Position numbers and translations under genes: made by a program
Shown: positions 54,710-64,000 of the stretch, piece after piece
Position numbering within the stretch: position 1 is the first letter of the stretch
Layout of the letters: each line of letters begins with the position of its first letter
DNA from: Trissonchulus latispiculum
Taxonomy: Eukaryota; Nematoda; Enoplea; Enoplida; Ironidae
DNA: 64,000 nucleotides
NCBI GenBank assembly: GCA_030248195.1
Contig: JASAND010021406.1
Span: 90,016 to 154,015 of the forward strand
Direction: 5' to 3'
Notes under the pieces: model-generated
Seen by the model: only the letters and a program-made list of their open reading frames with translations
What the model was told of the DNA's origin: nothing
Databases searched by the model: none

Positions 54710-56617
54710 ATGAATCACGCAAAAATATTGAATCACTTCAACATGTTAGCCTATATATACTCCAACATGAATATTCTCACAGAAGCGCCAGTACTAGTTT
54801 TTCCCGATTTTTCGTTGCCATTCCGTCTGACTACAGATGCCTCAGGATCCGCCCTTGGAGTGGTCCTATCGCAAATCAGGAATGGTGAAGAAAGGATTAT
54901 AGCGTATGCTAGCAAGACACTTACAGATCAGCAAAGGAAGTGGACAACTTTTGAGAGGGAGCTGTTCGCCATAGTTTGGGCGGTCGAATGGTTTCGTCCG
55001 TACCTCAGTCATTCAAAATTTAGTCTCCACACTGATCACAAACCACTACTGTGGTTACAGAATCTTAAGAATCCATCAACCAAAATTGCACGTTGGCTGC
55101 TAAAGTTGAACCAATACGACTACGAAATTTCGCATCGTCCAGGCAAGTCTATCCCTCACGCCGATGCCCTGAGCCGTATTCCGCAGACATGCCAAAGCGT
55201 CACTGCGATTGACCAGGATTGGTCTTCTTTTCAGAAGGCTGATGCAGATCTTAGAGTTGTGTATAACGCAAAGTTTCAAAGGCGGCAGCGTCCCGTGGTC
55301 CCAAGAGCCTCGCCAGAAACGAAACTATATCTCCGGAATTGGTCTCGTCTTGTTTGTCGTGAAGGGTGCCTGTACTTCCGTGACCGCGGAAGACCAAAAA
55401 GAGTTGTGGTACCTCTAAGCAAACGCGTCGATGTAATTTCAGCATACCACAACTTACCAACAAGTGGACATTTTGGTGCACGCCGAACGTTCTATAAAGT
55501 GAGACAAAGAGCGTGGTGGCCGGGAATGTTCAACGATATTCAGGACTACTGCAGAAATTGTGACGGTTGTGCACGCAACACCACGAGAGGGGCCAACAAA
55601 CATGTTGCGACTTATCCGATTAAGGTGAATGCTCCTTTCGAGTTGGTTTGTGTCGACTTCTTTGGTCCATTACCTTTGTCACTGCAGGGTAACAGATACA
55701 TTCTGATAATTGCGGACCATTATTCCAAATTTGTTCGATTATATCCAGTGCAACGACAAGCTGCAAAGGAGGTCACAGCATGCCTACTAAATTATGTCAC
55801 GACATTTGGGCTGCCTGGGAGTATTTTGACAGATAGGGGATCCGCATTCACCTCAGAAGTTGCGTCGAAACTGTACACCGCTCTAGGCGTCAAGAAAAAG
55901 ACTACAAGTCCATATCACCCTGAAGGGAACGGTCTCGTCGAAAGGTTCAACCAGACCATGGCTTCTTGTCTGCGTCAATACGTTAACGACAGTCAAGACA
56001 ACTGGGATCTGTTCCTTGACTCCATTGCATTTGCTTATAACACATCTCCTCACGAGGCTACCAGAGTCCCTCCATTTGAAGCCATTTTTCAGGTTCCAGC
56101 CCGACTACCGGCTGACCTGTCGTTGCCTTTTTCGGCGTCAACTGCAAATTTCCGGAAGAACCTAAGAAGACAAATTAGTGAAAATTCCGGATATGCAAGG
56201 GAACGCATGCAGGGTCTAGGTTTAGGCGGTGCCCAGGGCTACGAAGCCGGGTCTTGGGTGTGGGTTAGGAACCGCCGCCGGATTCCGGGTCGGTCCCCCA
56301 AATTGGATCCCCAGTGGATCGGGCCGTTTCAGGTGGTTGAGGTCAGAGGTAATAACAGTTATAAACTGTTGGATCCGTTGTCAGGCAAGTACTCAAACTG
56401 TCACCACAAGAACATGAAGCCCTCTATTGCAGGTCAACCTATAAGCAGTAGTGAAATCAGTGCGGACTTTGGAAGCTGCGCGGACGGGCCGGATGGCGAC
56501 AATGGTTTTTGGGCTTGTACGCCACCCTCTGGGGCAAACGGAGTCTTAAGGCGCTACCCTCTGCGGAGTCGCCAACTTCGGCGATTCTATGATGCGCATT
56601 CAGGACGTTATCTCTAG
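54710..56617 (+). CDS. Intact Gypsy-type RNase H-integrase protein, 635 codons
   Basis: One uninterrupted frame (open from 54,689). After about 20 unrelated residues it enters the Ty3/Gypsy pattern at LTEAPVLVFPDF. RNase H: TTDASGSALGVVL, FERELFAIVWAV, LHTDHKPLL and ADALSR carry the D-E-D-D residues. Integrase: H/C zinc finger (HNLPTSGHFG, YCRNCDGC), core VCVDFFGPL, ILTDRGSAFTS and GNGLVERFNQT with intact D, D and E, then an SH3-like C-terminal part (SWVWVRNRRRIPG). The reverse transcriptase and everything before it are absent. It could be a truncated retroelement, a domesticated integrase gene, or the transposase of the surrounding TIR-bounded unit. Every other retroelement frame here is broken, so its integrity stands out. 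Confidence 0.85.
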   Translation: MNHAKILNHFNMLAYIYSNMNILTEAPVLVFPDFSLPFRLTTDASGSALGVVLSQIRNGEERIIAYASKTLTDQQRKWTTFERELFAIVWAVEWFRPYLSHSKFSLHTDHKPLLWLQNLKNPSTKIARWLLKLNQYDYEISHRPGKSIPHADALSRIPQTCQSVTAIDQDWSSFQKADADLRVVYNAKFQRRQRPVVPRASPETKLYLRNWSRLVCREGCLYFRDRGRPKRVVVPLSKRVDVISAYHNLPTSGHFGARRTFYKVRQRAWWPGMFNDIQDYCRNCDGCARNTTRGANKHVATYPIKVNAPFELVCVDFFGPLPLSLQGNRYILIIADHYSKFVRLYPVQRQAAKEVTACLLNYVTTFGLPGSILTDRGSAFTSEVASKLYTALGVKKKTTSPYHPEGNGLVERFNQTMASCLRQYVNDSQDNWDLFLDSIAFAYNTSPHEATRVPPFEAIFQVPARLPADLSLPFSASTANFRKNLRRQISENSGYARERMQGLGLGGAQGYEAGSWVWVRNRRRIPGRSPKLDPQWIGPFQVVEVRGNNSYKLLDPLSGKYSNCHHKNMKPSIAGQPISSSEISADFGSCADGPDGDNGFWACTPPSGANGVLRRYPLRSRQLRRFYDAHSGRYL

Positions 56618-56647
56618 ATGGGGTTTTCTTCAAACCGGGGAAGAAAT

Positions 56648-56766
56648 GTGGCACTGGAAAGTTGGAAAAACTATTGTGTGTTTGAGATTGCATACCTCGC
56701 AGTAGCGAGTTGCGTGATTTAGTATAATTAGAAGTCAGTTGTGTTCGCCGTACACGGTGTTATATT
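56648..56766 (+). repeat. Possible LTR edge and primer-binding-like site
   Basis: After a polypurine run (ggggaagaaa) the sequence begins TGTGGCACTGG, as LTRs do. At 56,769 stands TTGGTGCCGTGACC, which resembles a retroelement primer-binding site and would normally follow a 5' LTR. If both are right, a single short LTR joins the end of one unit to the start of another. Confidence 0.4.
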
Positions 56767-58298
56767 TTGGTGCCGTGACCAATGAATATATATTCCGTTT
56801 ATTCTTGCTTAGTTCTGCGGTTTGGTCTGTAAGTCTCTTGCCAGAACCTGAAAATCAACTGCAAGTTCGTGGTTAACCCTGCTACAGAGCAGGGTCAGCC
56901 AACCACGTGTTAACTAACCACTTGCTTAGCATTTGGTTAGCAAGTGGTTAAGTTAACCACATTTGGTGCAAAATAGTTTGTGGTTAACTTCTAGTTAACC
57001 AAGTGGTTAGCAGCAAATCTGCTAACCATGTGCTTGCCACATTTGGTGCAAACCAGTGCATATCAGTCGCCTGCTTCTGCCCTGTGGCAGAATGCACGAC
57101 TTACAGCCCAGTACAGTCAGGCGGGACCATCCACGCCGCGAACGGAGTCTAGTTCGCGCGATGCACCACCTGCTGGGCCAGCACAGGGTGCAGTCCCAGG
57201 TGACAAGAGGCGGCATAGCCTCTCCACTGATCGTACTAGCTATCCATCAAAGGAGGAGCCGAAGCCCTTGACTGGGGCGCGTACATCACGGTCTCGCACT
57301 CGGTCCAAAAAGAAGCGGAAAGCGGCAGCGATAGCAGCCGTCCCTACAGTCCCGGTGAATGGGGACCAGGTGCGCGCCTTGGAAGAAGCCCGGACTGCGG
57401 CTAACTTCCCTTCATTCCGCGAACTATTGTATGAACAATACGTCTTAGCAAAAGAAAACCAGACCGGGATTTTCGCTTTGCAGGGTAGCATGGATGCGCA
57501 ATACCCGCGCTTTACACTATCCGTGCCCTTGCCGGATGAGGTAGCAGGAGTCCCGGTACAAAGGGAGCCCTGTGTCTACTACAAGAACTTCTGGAATGAA
57601 TGGATCTGTAGCGAAATTCCGGCTATTCCGGGTAGGAATACTCCCCACCCAGCCTTGACTGCCACCCATAAGGTTATTGCGGATTGGTTCACTCCACTGA
57701 ACGGGCGGTTACGGTTACTTTAATGGACATTGCACAGATCCGTGCTCTGCTCCAACAGAAATTCCCACAGTGGGCTCCATATGTCCGGATTGAGGACAAT
57801 GAGCCTTCACCGGACGGTGATAAACCACTTGTGCGTGGGCCAAAAACTTGTTCGGCTTCATGGCATTTCATTGCCATTAATAAGCCGCCTACGGAGGACT
57901 CGGAAACTTATCTGTTCGTTACCGAGTACGTCTCCACTCGTGAGTTGGCCCATGCCCAAGTGATGGGACGCACCCTTCCGGAGCTCACCCCCTATGACCA
58001 CCTTTTCTCCCGTCCTGGCTATAGGACGTATAAGGACGTATATTACGCCGTTGCTGACACTATCAACAGAGGTGAGGCGGTCCGATCTGCGTTCGCTAAC
58101 TGGTACCAGCCTGGACTCGACGGGATAGTCGACGTCTCCGAAACGGACTTTGTCTTCCCCTATAAGGGAGAAGGCTTTGAGGTCTCTTTTGTGCATCCGT
58201 ACCGGGTGGAAAAAGAAAACAAAAAAATTAACTGACTAAATCCAATATGGAATCAAACCCGTCTGTACATAATACCAAGAGTTTATAATGCCAGGAGT

Positions 58299-58624
58299 AC
58301 ATAATATATAAGAGTATGATAGCTGGCAGGTTCTCTGGTATCAGGTGTAGGTACATGCTCTGCATGCTAACGGCTGACCCCCACAAACGTGTATGTTCAC
58401 TTCAAACAAATTTGGCGGCTACACTTGCATGCTGAAGCTCGAAAACACAACTACTCAGTTGGTTCAATGTGCGTCTGTTGCGAGCTTTAACACGCAAACA
58501 TAGCGTCCTAATTTCTTTGAAGTGAGCATACACATTTGTGGGGGTCAGTCGTCAGCGAACATAGCATGAACCTGCAGCTGATAACAGAGAATCTGCCAGC
58601 TGTCACACTCTTATCTATTATGTA
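58299..58624. mobile_element. Foldback MITE, taccaagagt family
   Basis: Arms 'acataatatataagagtat' and its near-inverse 'actcttatctattatgt', with matching ctgccagct and ctgataacagag words. Loop has no gene. Confidence 0.75.
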
Positions 58625-58642
58625 CTCTTGATAATACCAAGA

Positions 58643-58983
58643 GTACATAACATAAGAGTGTGCCACTAGGCATACTCTATGTTATCAGAGCAAAAACTAT
58701 GCTCTGCTCGCTAACGGCCGACCCCCCCCGGCAAATTAGACCCATCACTTCAAAGCATTTCGTGAGCTATGTTTGTGTTCTAAAGCTCTAAGCAGGCACA
58801 ATATTCGTGCACGCGCTGCTTGTGTTTTCGAACTTAACCACATAAACATAGAGCGAGTGAGCGTACCCCCGTTTCGACTAGGTACTGATTTGCGGGGGGG
58901 GGTGGGCCGTTAGCGTGCAAGAGCATAGTTTTTGCTCTGGTAACATAGAGCTTGCCTAGTGGGATACTCTTATCATTATGTAC
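58643..58983. mobile_element. Foldback MITE, taccaagagt family, second
   Basis: Arms of about 80 bp (taacataagagtgtgccact against agtgggatactcttatcat) including 'gcaaaaactatgctct' and its inverse. G-run of nine in the loop. Confidence 0.8.
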
Positions 58984-58989
58984 TCTTGA

Positions 58990-59612
58990 TAATACCAAGA
59001 GTAAGACACTCAGCTCTTCCTAATAGAATAAGCTTGCAAGATGCTCGAAACATTAAGGCCGAAATCTCGGGGGGGGGGGCTTCTCAGCGTGTAAGCATAC
59101 AACGCTGACATTTTTTCATAATGGGCGTTTTCGACAAATTAAATACTATAACTTGAGCTAGGAAAATCGTACAGCAATAGTATTTATATAATTATGTTGC
59201 GTAGAACGAGATCGTTTTAACGTTATAAAAATTATATAGTTCGGTTTAGGCAATCTTTCTAAAATTTAGCAACAACATAAGGCATTTCTAAGAAATGATG
59301 AAATTCACAGAATTTTCGTGGCAAGGATGCTTTATTGAAGGTTTTATAATAGATTACCTAAACCGCACTATATAATTTTTGTATCGTTAAAAGATCTCGT
59401 TCTACGCAACATAATGATATAAAAATTATTACTGTACGATTTTCCTTGCTCAAGTTATAGTATTTAATTTGTTGAAAACGCCCGTTTTTAAAAAATGTCA
59501 GCGTTGTATGTTTACATGCTGAGAAGCACCCCCGAGATTTCGGCCGTAATGTTTCGAGCATCTTGCAAGCTTATTCTATTAGGAAGAGCTGAGTGTCTTA
59601 CTCTTGGTATTA
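58990..59612. mobile_element. Large foldback with arms of about 270 bp
   Basis: Sequence from taataccaagagtaagac at 58,990 is repeated in inverse to 59,612 almost completely, leaving a loop of only about 80 bp. No coding function; long hairpin potential. Confidence 0.88.
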
Positions 59613-59619
59613 TAAACTC

Positions 59620-60850
59620 CTGATAATACTCAGCTCGAGAGGGTTTACGTTTTACACTTCTATCCAGAAAAGGTAGTTCGTCAGTAGGTTTAGCAAAAGG
59701 AGGTGGAACTGAAGTTTTCGGCCAAGGTGGAAGTTGACAATAATTTTCAAGTTGAGGATACGAAAAATTTGGAAAAGCATCCTCTGGCAAATTTATCACT
59801 CGTTTAATGCGAGGATTTTGACGCGTACGAACTGGTGGTGGCTCCAAAGTTGCACAAACTTGCTTTGGTTCAAGCGCATCAAGCGGTTCATTCGAAACAG
59901 TATGTCGACCATGTGGAACCGGTTCAAGTGGCATCAGAGCCGAGAAAAGATGTTTCTGTTCGTTACGTTTTCGTCTACTAAGAGTAGTTGGACGCAAAAG
60001 CAAAGCCGCTGGGAAATAGCACGTATGTTTTGGCAAAAGATGTCGCTCATATAGAGGATCAAAAGGCGTGCGGGTATACCGTAATGCAAGGTTTGATACG
60101 ATTGAGTCGGGTAACAAATGCCATCCGGACTACCACATTCCTTGTGATCCATTAAAGGATTCAAAAGAAAATTTGGCAAAAGTGGATTTCTTTCCATATC
60201 CCAATAAAGTGGACAAAATTTGCCTTGATTATAATTTTTAACCGCAATTTGCATTCGCGTTCCTATCAAATGTTTACGACTCTTCATTGCCTGACCTTGC
60301 AGTAACTGGCCAGTTGAGGTTGCAAGATTCACTGGACCTTCAACCATAAAGTGCAGCAAAATATGCATATACATGCAACCGATCTTGTTTTCACCCGTTT
60401 GAAGAGACGCAAAAAGAGACTCTCAATGTGTGTTATCCTGTGTCCATAAAAGGATGACCCGATGCAGCTTTTGCAAGATATTTCTCACAATGGTTGAGCA
60501 AAAATTGAGCCAAATTTTGATCCTGATAAAAGTTTTCCCAACAAGTGATGTAAGCCAAAAGAGGTCGATACGTTTGCTTCCAATATTCGCACAGATGTAA
60601 AAATGGTTTCAACTCTTTATCCACATGCTGCTTGATGCGAACCCCATTGAGGAAATGCGAATGTAGGCGAACCCATTCCGCAAGCTGATACATGCCTAAA
60701 AGCAAAACTTTATGTGCTGATATGCGGCCTCGGCATTATCAAAGCGAAAAAGTTCGTCCAGAAGAAGAAAACCGCCTTCAATTGTATGCATAAAACTAGC
60801 TTCATATGGATATCGATAAAAACTTTTTCTGATTGTTGTTGTTTATCGAT
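59620..60850 (-). pseudogene. Unrecognised, frame-broken coding region
   Basis: Minus-strand coding-like sequence in consecutive frames: a start region around 60,730-60,840 (YPYEASFMHTIEGG), then 60,433-60,700 (MYQLAEWVRLHSHFLNG, LLAYITCWENFYQD, GHPFMDTG), then from 60,400 (ENKIGCMYMHILLHFMVEGP, KHLIGTRMQIAVKNYNQG), and finally 59,620-60,117 (LLPKHTCYFPAALLLRP). Breaks at about 60,697, 60,430 and 60,130 need either indels or very short introns. It looks like one protein of about 450 residues. I do not recognise the family; a transposon protein or a host-gene remnant are both possible. Confidence 0.5.
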
Positions 60851-61918
60851 CAGTTAATCTTCTTTAAACTGGCTTTCACTTTGCTAACTTCGAAGACTAG
60901 AGTACAGACAGAATACAACTAACTAGTATTTCAAAACAAAATCAAGCCTTTGTTGAAATTAAAAAATTCACATGCTAAAGATGCGGAGTCTACCTTCAAC
61001 ACTGGCTAACACGCTATCATGCTTTTACTGTTAATTTGTGTACAGGATAGGCAAAAGTTGCCCCCGAGCAACTTTAAGAGACCTGCTGCGCTGTGGCGCA
61101 GCAGGAACAACTAGCTTAGGGAAACTGCTAGAACAAATCTCAAAAGTTAGTTACAGCATTAGCATTGGAGGATCACCCGGTGCTGTCAAAAAACTGGCGG
61201 CAAGGTATTTTCTCCATGTGGGCCCAACAGAAACAATTCTCGTCGCCAACATGGTATCATGACACACTGTAAGCTTTACTGTGGTATAATGGCCTCAATT
61301 AACAACAGCTTATAGTATCGGGATATAGCATGACAAAAGTTCCACATTTAGAACAAGTGGATTAGGGAAACTACTAGAACAAATCTCAAAAGTTAGTTAC
61401 AACACTTAATTTCTCACAAACGTCCGCTTTAAAATAATTCCCTCTGCGCTGCTCGCCTGCAATTTACGCAAATATTCCTCAGACAACATTTAATCTATTG
61501 CAAATAATATTGCTTGCAAGTAAACTAATTGGAAGATGTTGGAATGTTCTTCTTTTGGACGTTGTTGACACCAACTCATTGTTTTTTGAATTGAGAATAA
61601 GATCGCTAACCTACGAAATCCACAAGGCTCATGTTTGTGATCGGGTATTAGTGGTCAACAATAGGGTTTGTAGCCGTGTAGCCGTGTAGCAGGCTCCGGG
61701 TCCGGTGCAAAAATTTTGGGTCCGGCCCGGGACCGGTGGTTCTCGTAGCCCCGTTCCCGGGCCCGGCCAGGAGAATTTTTTATCGGAACAACCCTAGCCA
61801 CCAGTTGGTCCAACCCAATCGTTGTCTCCTATCTCCTTTATTCAAATGCGCTATATGTATTGATCACGTACTGATTGTTTCTGTTGGCTTGTGGCTTATG
61901 TAGGATTCGAATAGAATA
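60851..61918. other. No supported gene
   Basis: A short open stretch at 61,038-61,262 has no recognisable domain. A phrase 'gaaactgctagaacaaatct' recurs at about 61,120 and 61,365, showing a small duplication. Confidence 0.35.
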
Positions 61919-62232
61919 TTACCAAGAGTGCATAATTGCACTATATATAAGAAGAAGAGTAAGCCACTAGAGGGCTCATCTTCTTGGCATTGCGTTGCGA
62001 ATGTTCCCCCGTTTGGTGGGGGGGGAGTTCTCTTCGACAAAGCATACCCCCCCCTCCGTTTGGTGGAGGGTAGCAGAAAAGAGGTCCCCGTCCGGTAGGG
62101 GGGGGTAGCCAATAGCCAATCAGATTGCAGAGACCCCCTCCCCGTTTGGTGGGGGGGGGGTAGAGCAGAGGATTACGGTAGTTTTTGTTCTATTTGAAAA
62201 TGGGTCCCCGTTTGGTGGGGGGGTATGCAAAA
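61919..62232. repeat. G-run repeat, second copy
   Basis: Matches 27907-28250 in FANCJ intron 1, with 'aagccactagagggct', repeated ccccgtttggtgggggg blocks and 'agccaatcagattgcag'. Confidence 0.7.
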
Positions 62233-62398
62233 GGTGTTAAGAAATCTTAAAACACATACAATATAAGAGATCGCATCAAGAGACTCATGTTTTGTTATAC
62301 TTTCACAAGTCAACGTTTATGTATGCTATCTTATTCTTATCTATAAAGCCTATCTATATTCCATATTTCTCTATATCTTTTGGTAGCAGACCGTTTCA

Positions 62399-62860
62399 AT
62401 GCCTCAGATCAGGGACACTTCTGGTTCTACCTCAGATGAGTCCCTCTGTGCTATTTGCCTGAACAATGTACCCGAGTCTATCCAGTGCGATGAGTGCACT
62501 AAGTGGTGGTGCATCCACTGCATTAACCACCGAGTGCCTGGTTCTCTCGGCGATGAACTCTATGAAGCTTTGAGAACACTAAACAGCGACTTTCCATGGA
62601 GGTGTTCAGACTGTACTGTTTTTTCTCTGCCACAGTGCCTCCTTATGAACGGCACTTTCACCCATTCTGACCTCCTAACCATCTACCACTGCGCTCCCGG
62701 AACTCTCCGGATTCAAAGAGCTCCGAATCCTACGTCAACCCCTTCTACACCACCGAATCCCGTTCCAGCAGACTCTGCTTCCCCACCAGTCTCCAACCCC
62801 CAATTCACCTCCTACCCCCACAGATACCGATCTGCTGCACCGTCTTGCAGATCTGCGTAA
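62399..62860 (+). CDS. BEL/Pao gag N-terminus with PHD-like zinc finger
   Basis: Starts at ATG 62,399. It encodes a Cys-rich module at residues 15-80: CAIC, QCDEC, a WWCIHC block and FPWRCSDC, the spacing of a PHD-like finger. It then turns Pro/Ser-rich. The frame ends at 62,860, while the obviously continuous protein goes on in the next frame, so one base change or a programmed shift lies between about 62,700 and 62,830. Confidence 0.75.
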   Translation: MPQIRDTSGSTSDESLCAICLNNVPESIQCDECTKWWCIHCINHRVPGSLGDELYEALRTLNSDFPWRCSDCTVFSLPQCLLMNGTFTHSDLLTIYHCAPGTLRIQRAPNPTSTPSTPPNPVPADSASPPVSNPQFTSYPHRYRSAAPSCRSA

Positions 62861-64000
62861 CGTGCCGTCTACCACAACACCTGCTCCTGCTCCCACTGAC
62901 ACGGTTACAGCTCTACTTTCCTTCTTCGAGAAACAGGAAAGACGAAGAGAAGCAGAAATGCGCCTATTTGAACAGCAAAGACAGGCTGATCTTGACCGTA
63001 TCCAATCTTCCCATAGAGCTGAGATGGAGACCATGCGCCTGATGCTACAGCAACTTGCTCCAGCCCAAGTATCTACGGATCGCCCTATTGGAGGTAGCGA
63101 CCACCACAACCCGTCAGGCCAAGTTGCAACAAGTAAGCTACCAAAACTACAATTACCTAGCTTTTCTGGGGATAAGTTAACGTGGCCCAATTTTTGGGAC
63201 TCGTTTGAAGTCAACATCCACTCCAGAACAAATCTACACAACAAGCAGAAGATGGATTACTTGATGCAATGCCTGAAAGGGACCGCATACGACAAAGTCA
63301 AGGGCCTTGGTCTTCAAGGCGATAGGTATGCCGAAGCAGTCGACATTTTGAAGAAAGCTTACGGCGGCCCCAACGAGATAATTATGGCCAGTTGGGAAGC
63401 TCTTGGCAACATGCCTCTGGTTAAAGAGAACCTTACAAATTTGGAGAAATTTATAGACGACACAAGGGCAATTGCTGTATCTCTGGATCGGATGGGGGCA
63501 GACCCAACGGCTCTCAAAGCTTACGTCCCGCTACTGCTAAAGAAACTGCCCAGCGAGCTATATAAGAATGTATCACAACTAGCTCTACTGAAAGACCAAG
63601 AAATCACGGACTGGTCGATGACAGAGTTTTTGGAAGTGCTATCTAAAATATGGAAATGGCATTCAAAAGAACCGAAGAAAGTAAAGAAAAACAACTCCGA
63701 ATTGGACATGATGCCGTCAGAAATGCCTGCAACGGCTGCATTTCTTCAAACGACCTCTCGAAAGGAACGTCCACCACTGAAAAGTACTCGTCATTGTATC
63801 TTTTGTGAAGAAACACAACACTACAGCGATTCTTGCCCTACTGTGCCCGAAGTGAATCGCAGAGTAGAAATCGCAAGATCGAAAAAGGTATGCTTTAAAT
63901 GCCTGCAATCTGGTCATATGGCTAAATTGTGCAAAAGAACGAAGCCCTGTTTCTACTGCAAAACCAATTCCCACAATTCAGCATTTTGCCGTCAGCGTCA
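62790..64000 (+). CDS. BEL/Pao gag core with three zinc knuckles, partial
   Basis: Open from 62,649 to the window end without a stop. A coiled-coil stretch (FEKQERRREAEMRLFEQQRQ) precedes the DUF1759-type core LPKLQLPSFSGDKLTWPNFW and YLMQCLKGTAYDKVKGL. Three CCHC knuckles follow: CIFCEETQQHYSDSC, CFKCLQSGHMAKLC and CFYCKTNSHNSAFC. The order is standard for BEL/Pao gag. The start is set where the first frame loses sense; it is not an independent initiation site. Confidence 0.85.

Larger units (their letters stand above)
54168..57052. mobile_element. TIR-bounded insertion carrying a Gypsy RNase H-integrase frame
   Basis: Starts GTTTGTACCAAATGTGG and ends with the near inverse CCACATTTGGTGCAAAC. 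Both ends carry 150-180 bp of repeated GGTTAGC/GGTTAAC words. Flanking coding sequence resumes with similar composition. No convincing target duplication was found. Confidence 0.65.
53669..58235 (+). pseudogene. Unrecognised GC-rich coding region, split by an insertion
   Basis: Codes in pieces on both sides of the 54,168-57,052 insertion. The left part is Pro/Ser/Arg-rich (53,685-54,170). The right part has a basic stretch, SRTRSKKKRKAAA, then about 330 well-ordered residues in two frames (to 57,723 and from about 57,684 to 58,235) with CVYYKNFWNEWICSEIP, QKFPQWAPYVRIEDN and YDHLFSRPGYRTYKDVYY. I do not recognise it. Base composition resembles the Ty3 element to its left, which suggests a retroelement structural or extra 3' frame; a captured host gene is possible. 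Confidence 0.5.
62399..64000 (+). mobile_element. 5' part of a BEL/Pao LTR retrotransposon, cut by the window end
   Basis: A gag region typical of BEL/Pao elements runs to the window edge; protease, reverse transcriptase and integrase would lie beyond. No LTR was identified upstream in the window. Confidence 0.85.

Overview
The window is animal (metazoan) nuclear DNA, AT-rich and very heavily invaded by transposable elements. The evidence is a FANCJ/BRIP1-type helicase gene split into at least 17 small exons with canonical GT-AG introns, together with Ty3/Gypsy, BEL/Pao and L2/CR1-like retroelement remnants, hAT-, Tc1- and piggyBac-like short DNA transposons, and long-period satellite arrays. 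Only one ordinary host gene is recognisable. The species cannot be fixed from the sequence; an invertebrate is the best guess. No bacterial operon, CRISPR array, rRNA or tRNA was found.

Region 1 (about 2,979-31,774, minus strand) is the FANCJ/BRIP1 gene. Seventeen exons joined in phase give at least 1,132 codons, from the start codon at 31,774 through Walker A, the Fe-S cysteines, the DEAH box and motifs III to VI, into a basic Ser/Pro-rich tail. The terminal exon was not found. Its introns hold most of the short mobile elements: a G/C-run family with 5-bp target duplications, elements flanked by TTAA, an hAT element with a perfect 8-bp duplication, and two large foldback-plus-satellite elements that sit on either side of the DEAH-box exon.

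Region 2 (31,780-44,490) lies upstream of that gene. It has a minisatellite, a third foldback-plus-satellite element, a block present twice (31,782-37,842 and 42,876-44,493, the second copy lacking the middle), and a nested stack in which a TA-flanked element sits in a reverse-transcriptase fragment, which sits in one G/C-run element, which sits in another.

Region 3 (44,494-58,235) is GC-rich. It is a frameshift-riddled Ty3/Gypsy element (gag, protease, reverse transcriptase, RNase H, integrase, one LTR), followed by an unrecognised coding region. That region is split by a block with inverted-repeat ends carrying an intact 635-codon RNase H-integrase frame.

Region 4 (58,236-64,000) contains a cluster of foldback elements, a broken unrecognised minus-strand coding region, a G-run repeat shared with FANCJ intron 1, and the 5' part of a BEL/Pao element that runs off the window.

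The annotation rests on reading frames, splice phases and direct/inverted repeats read by eye; family names are from recognised motifs, and no database search was run.
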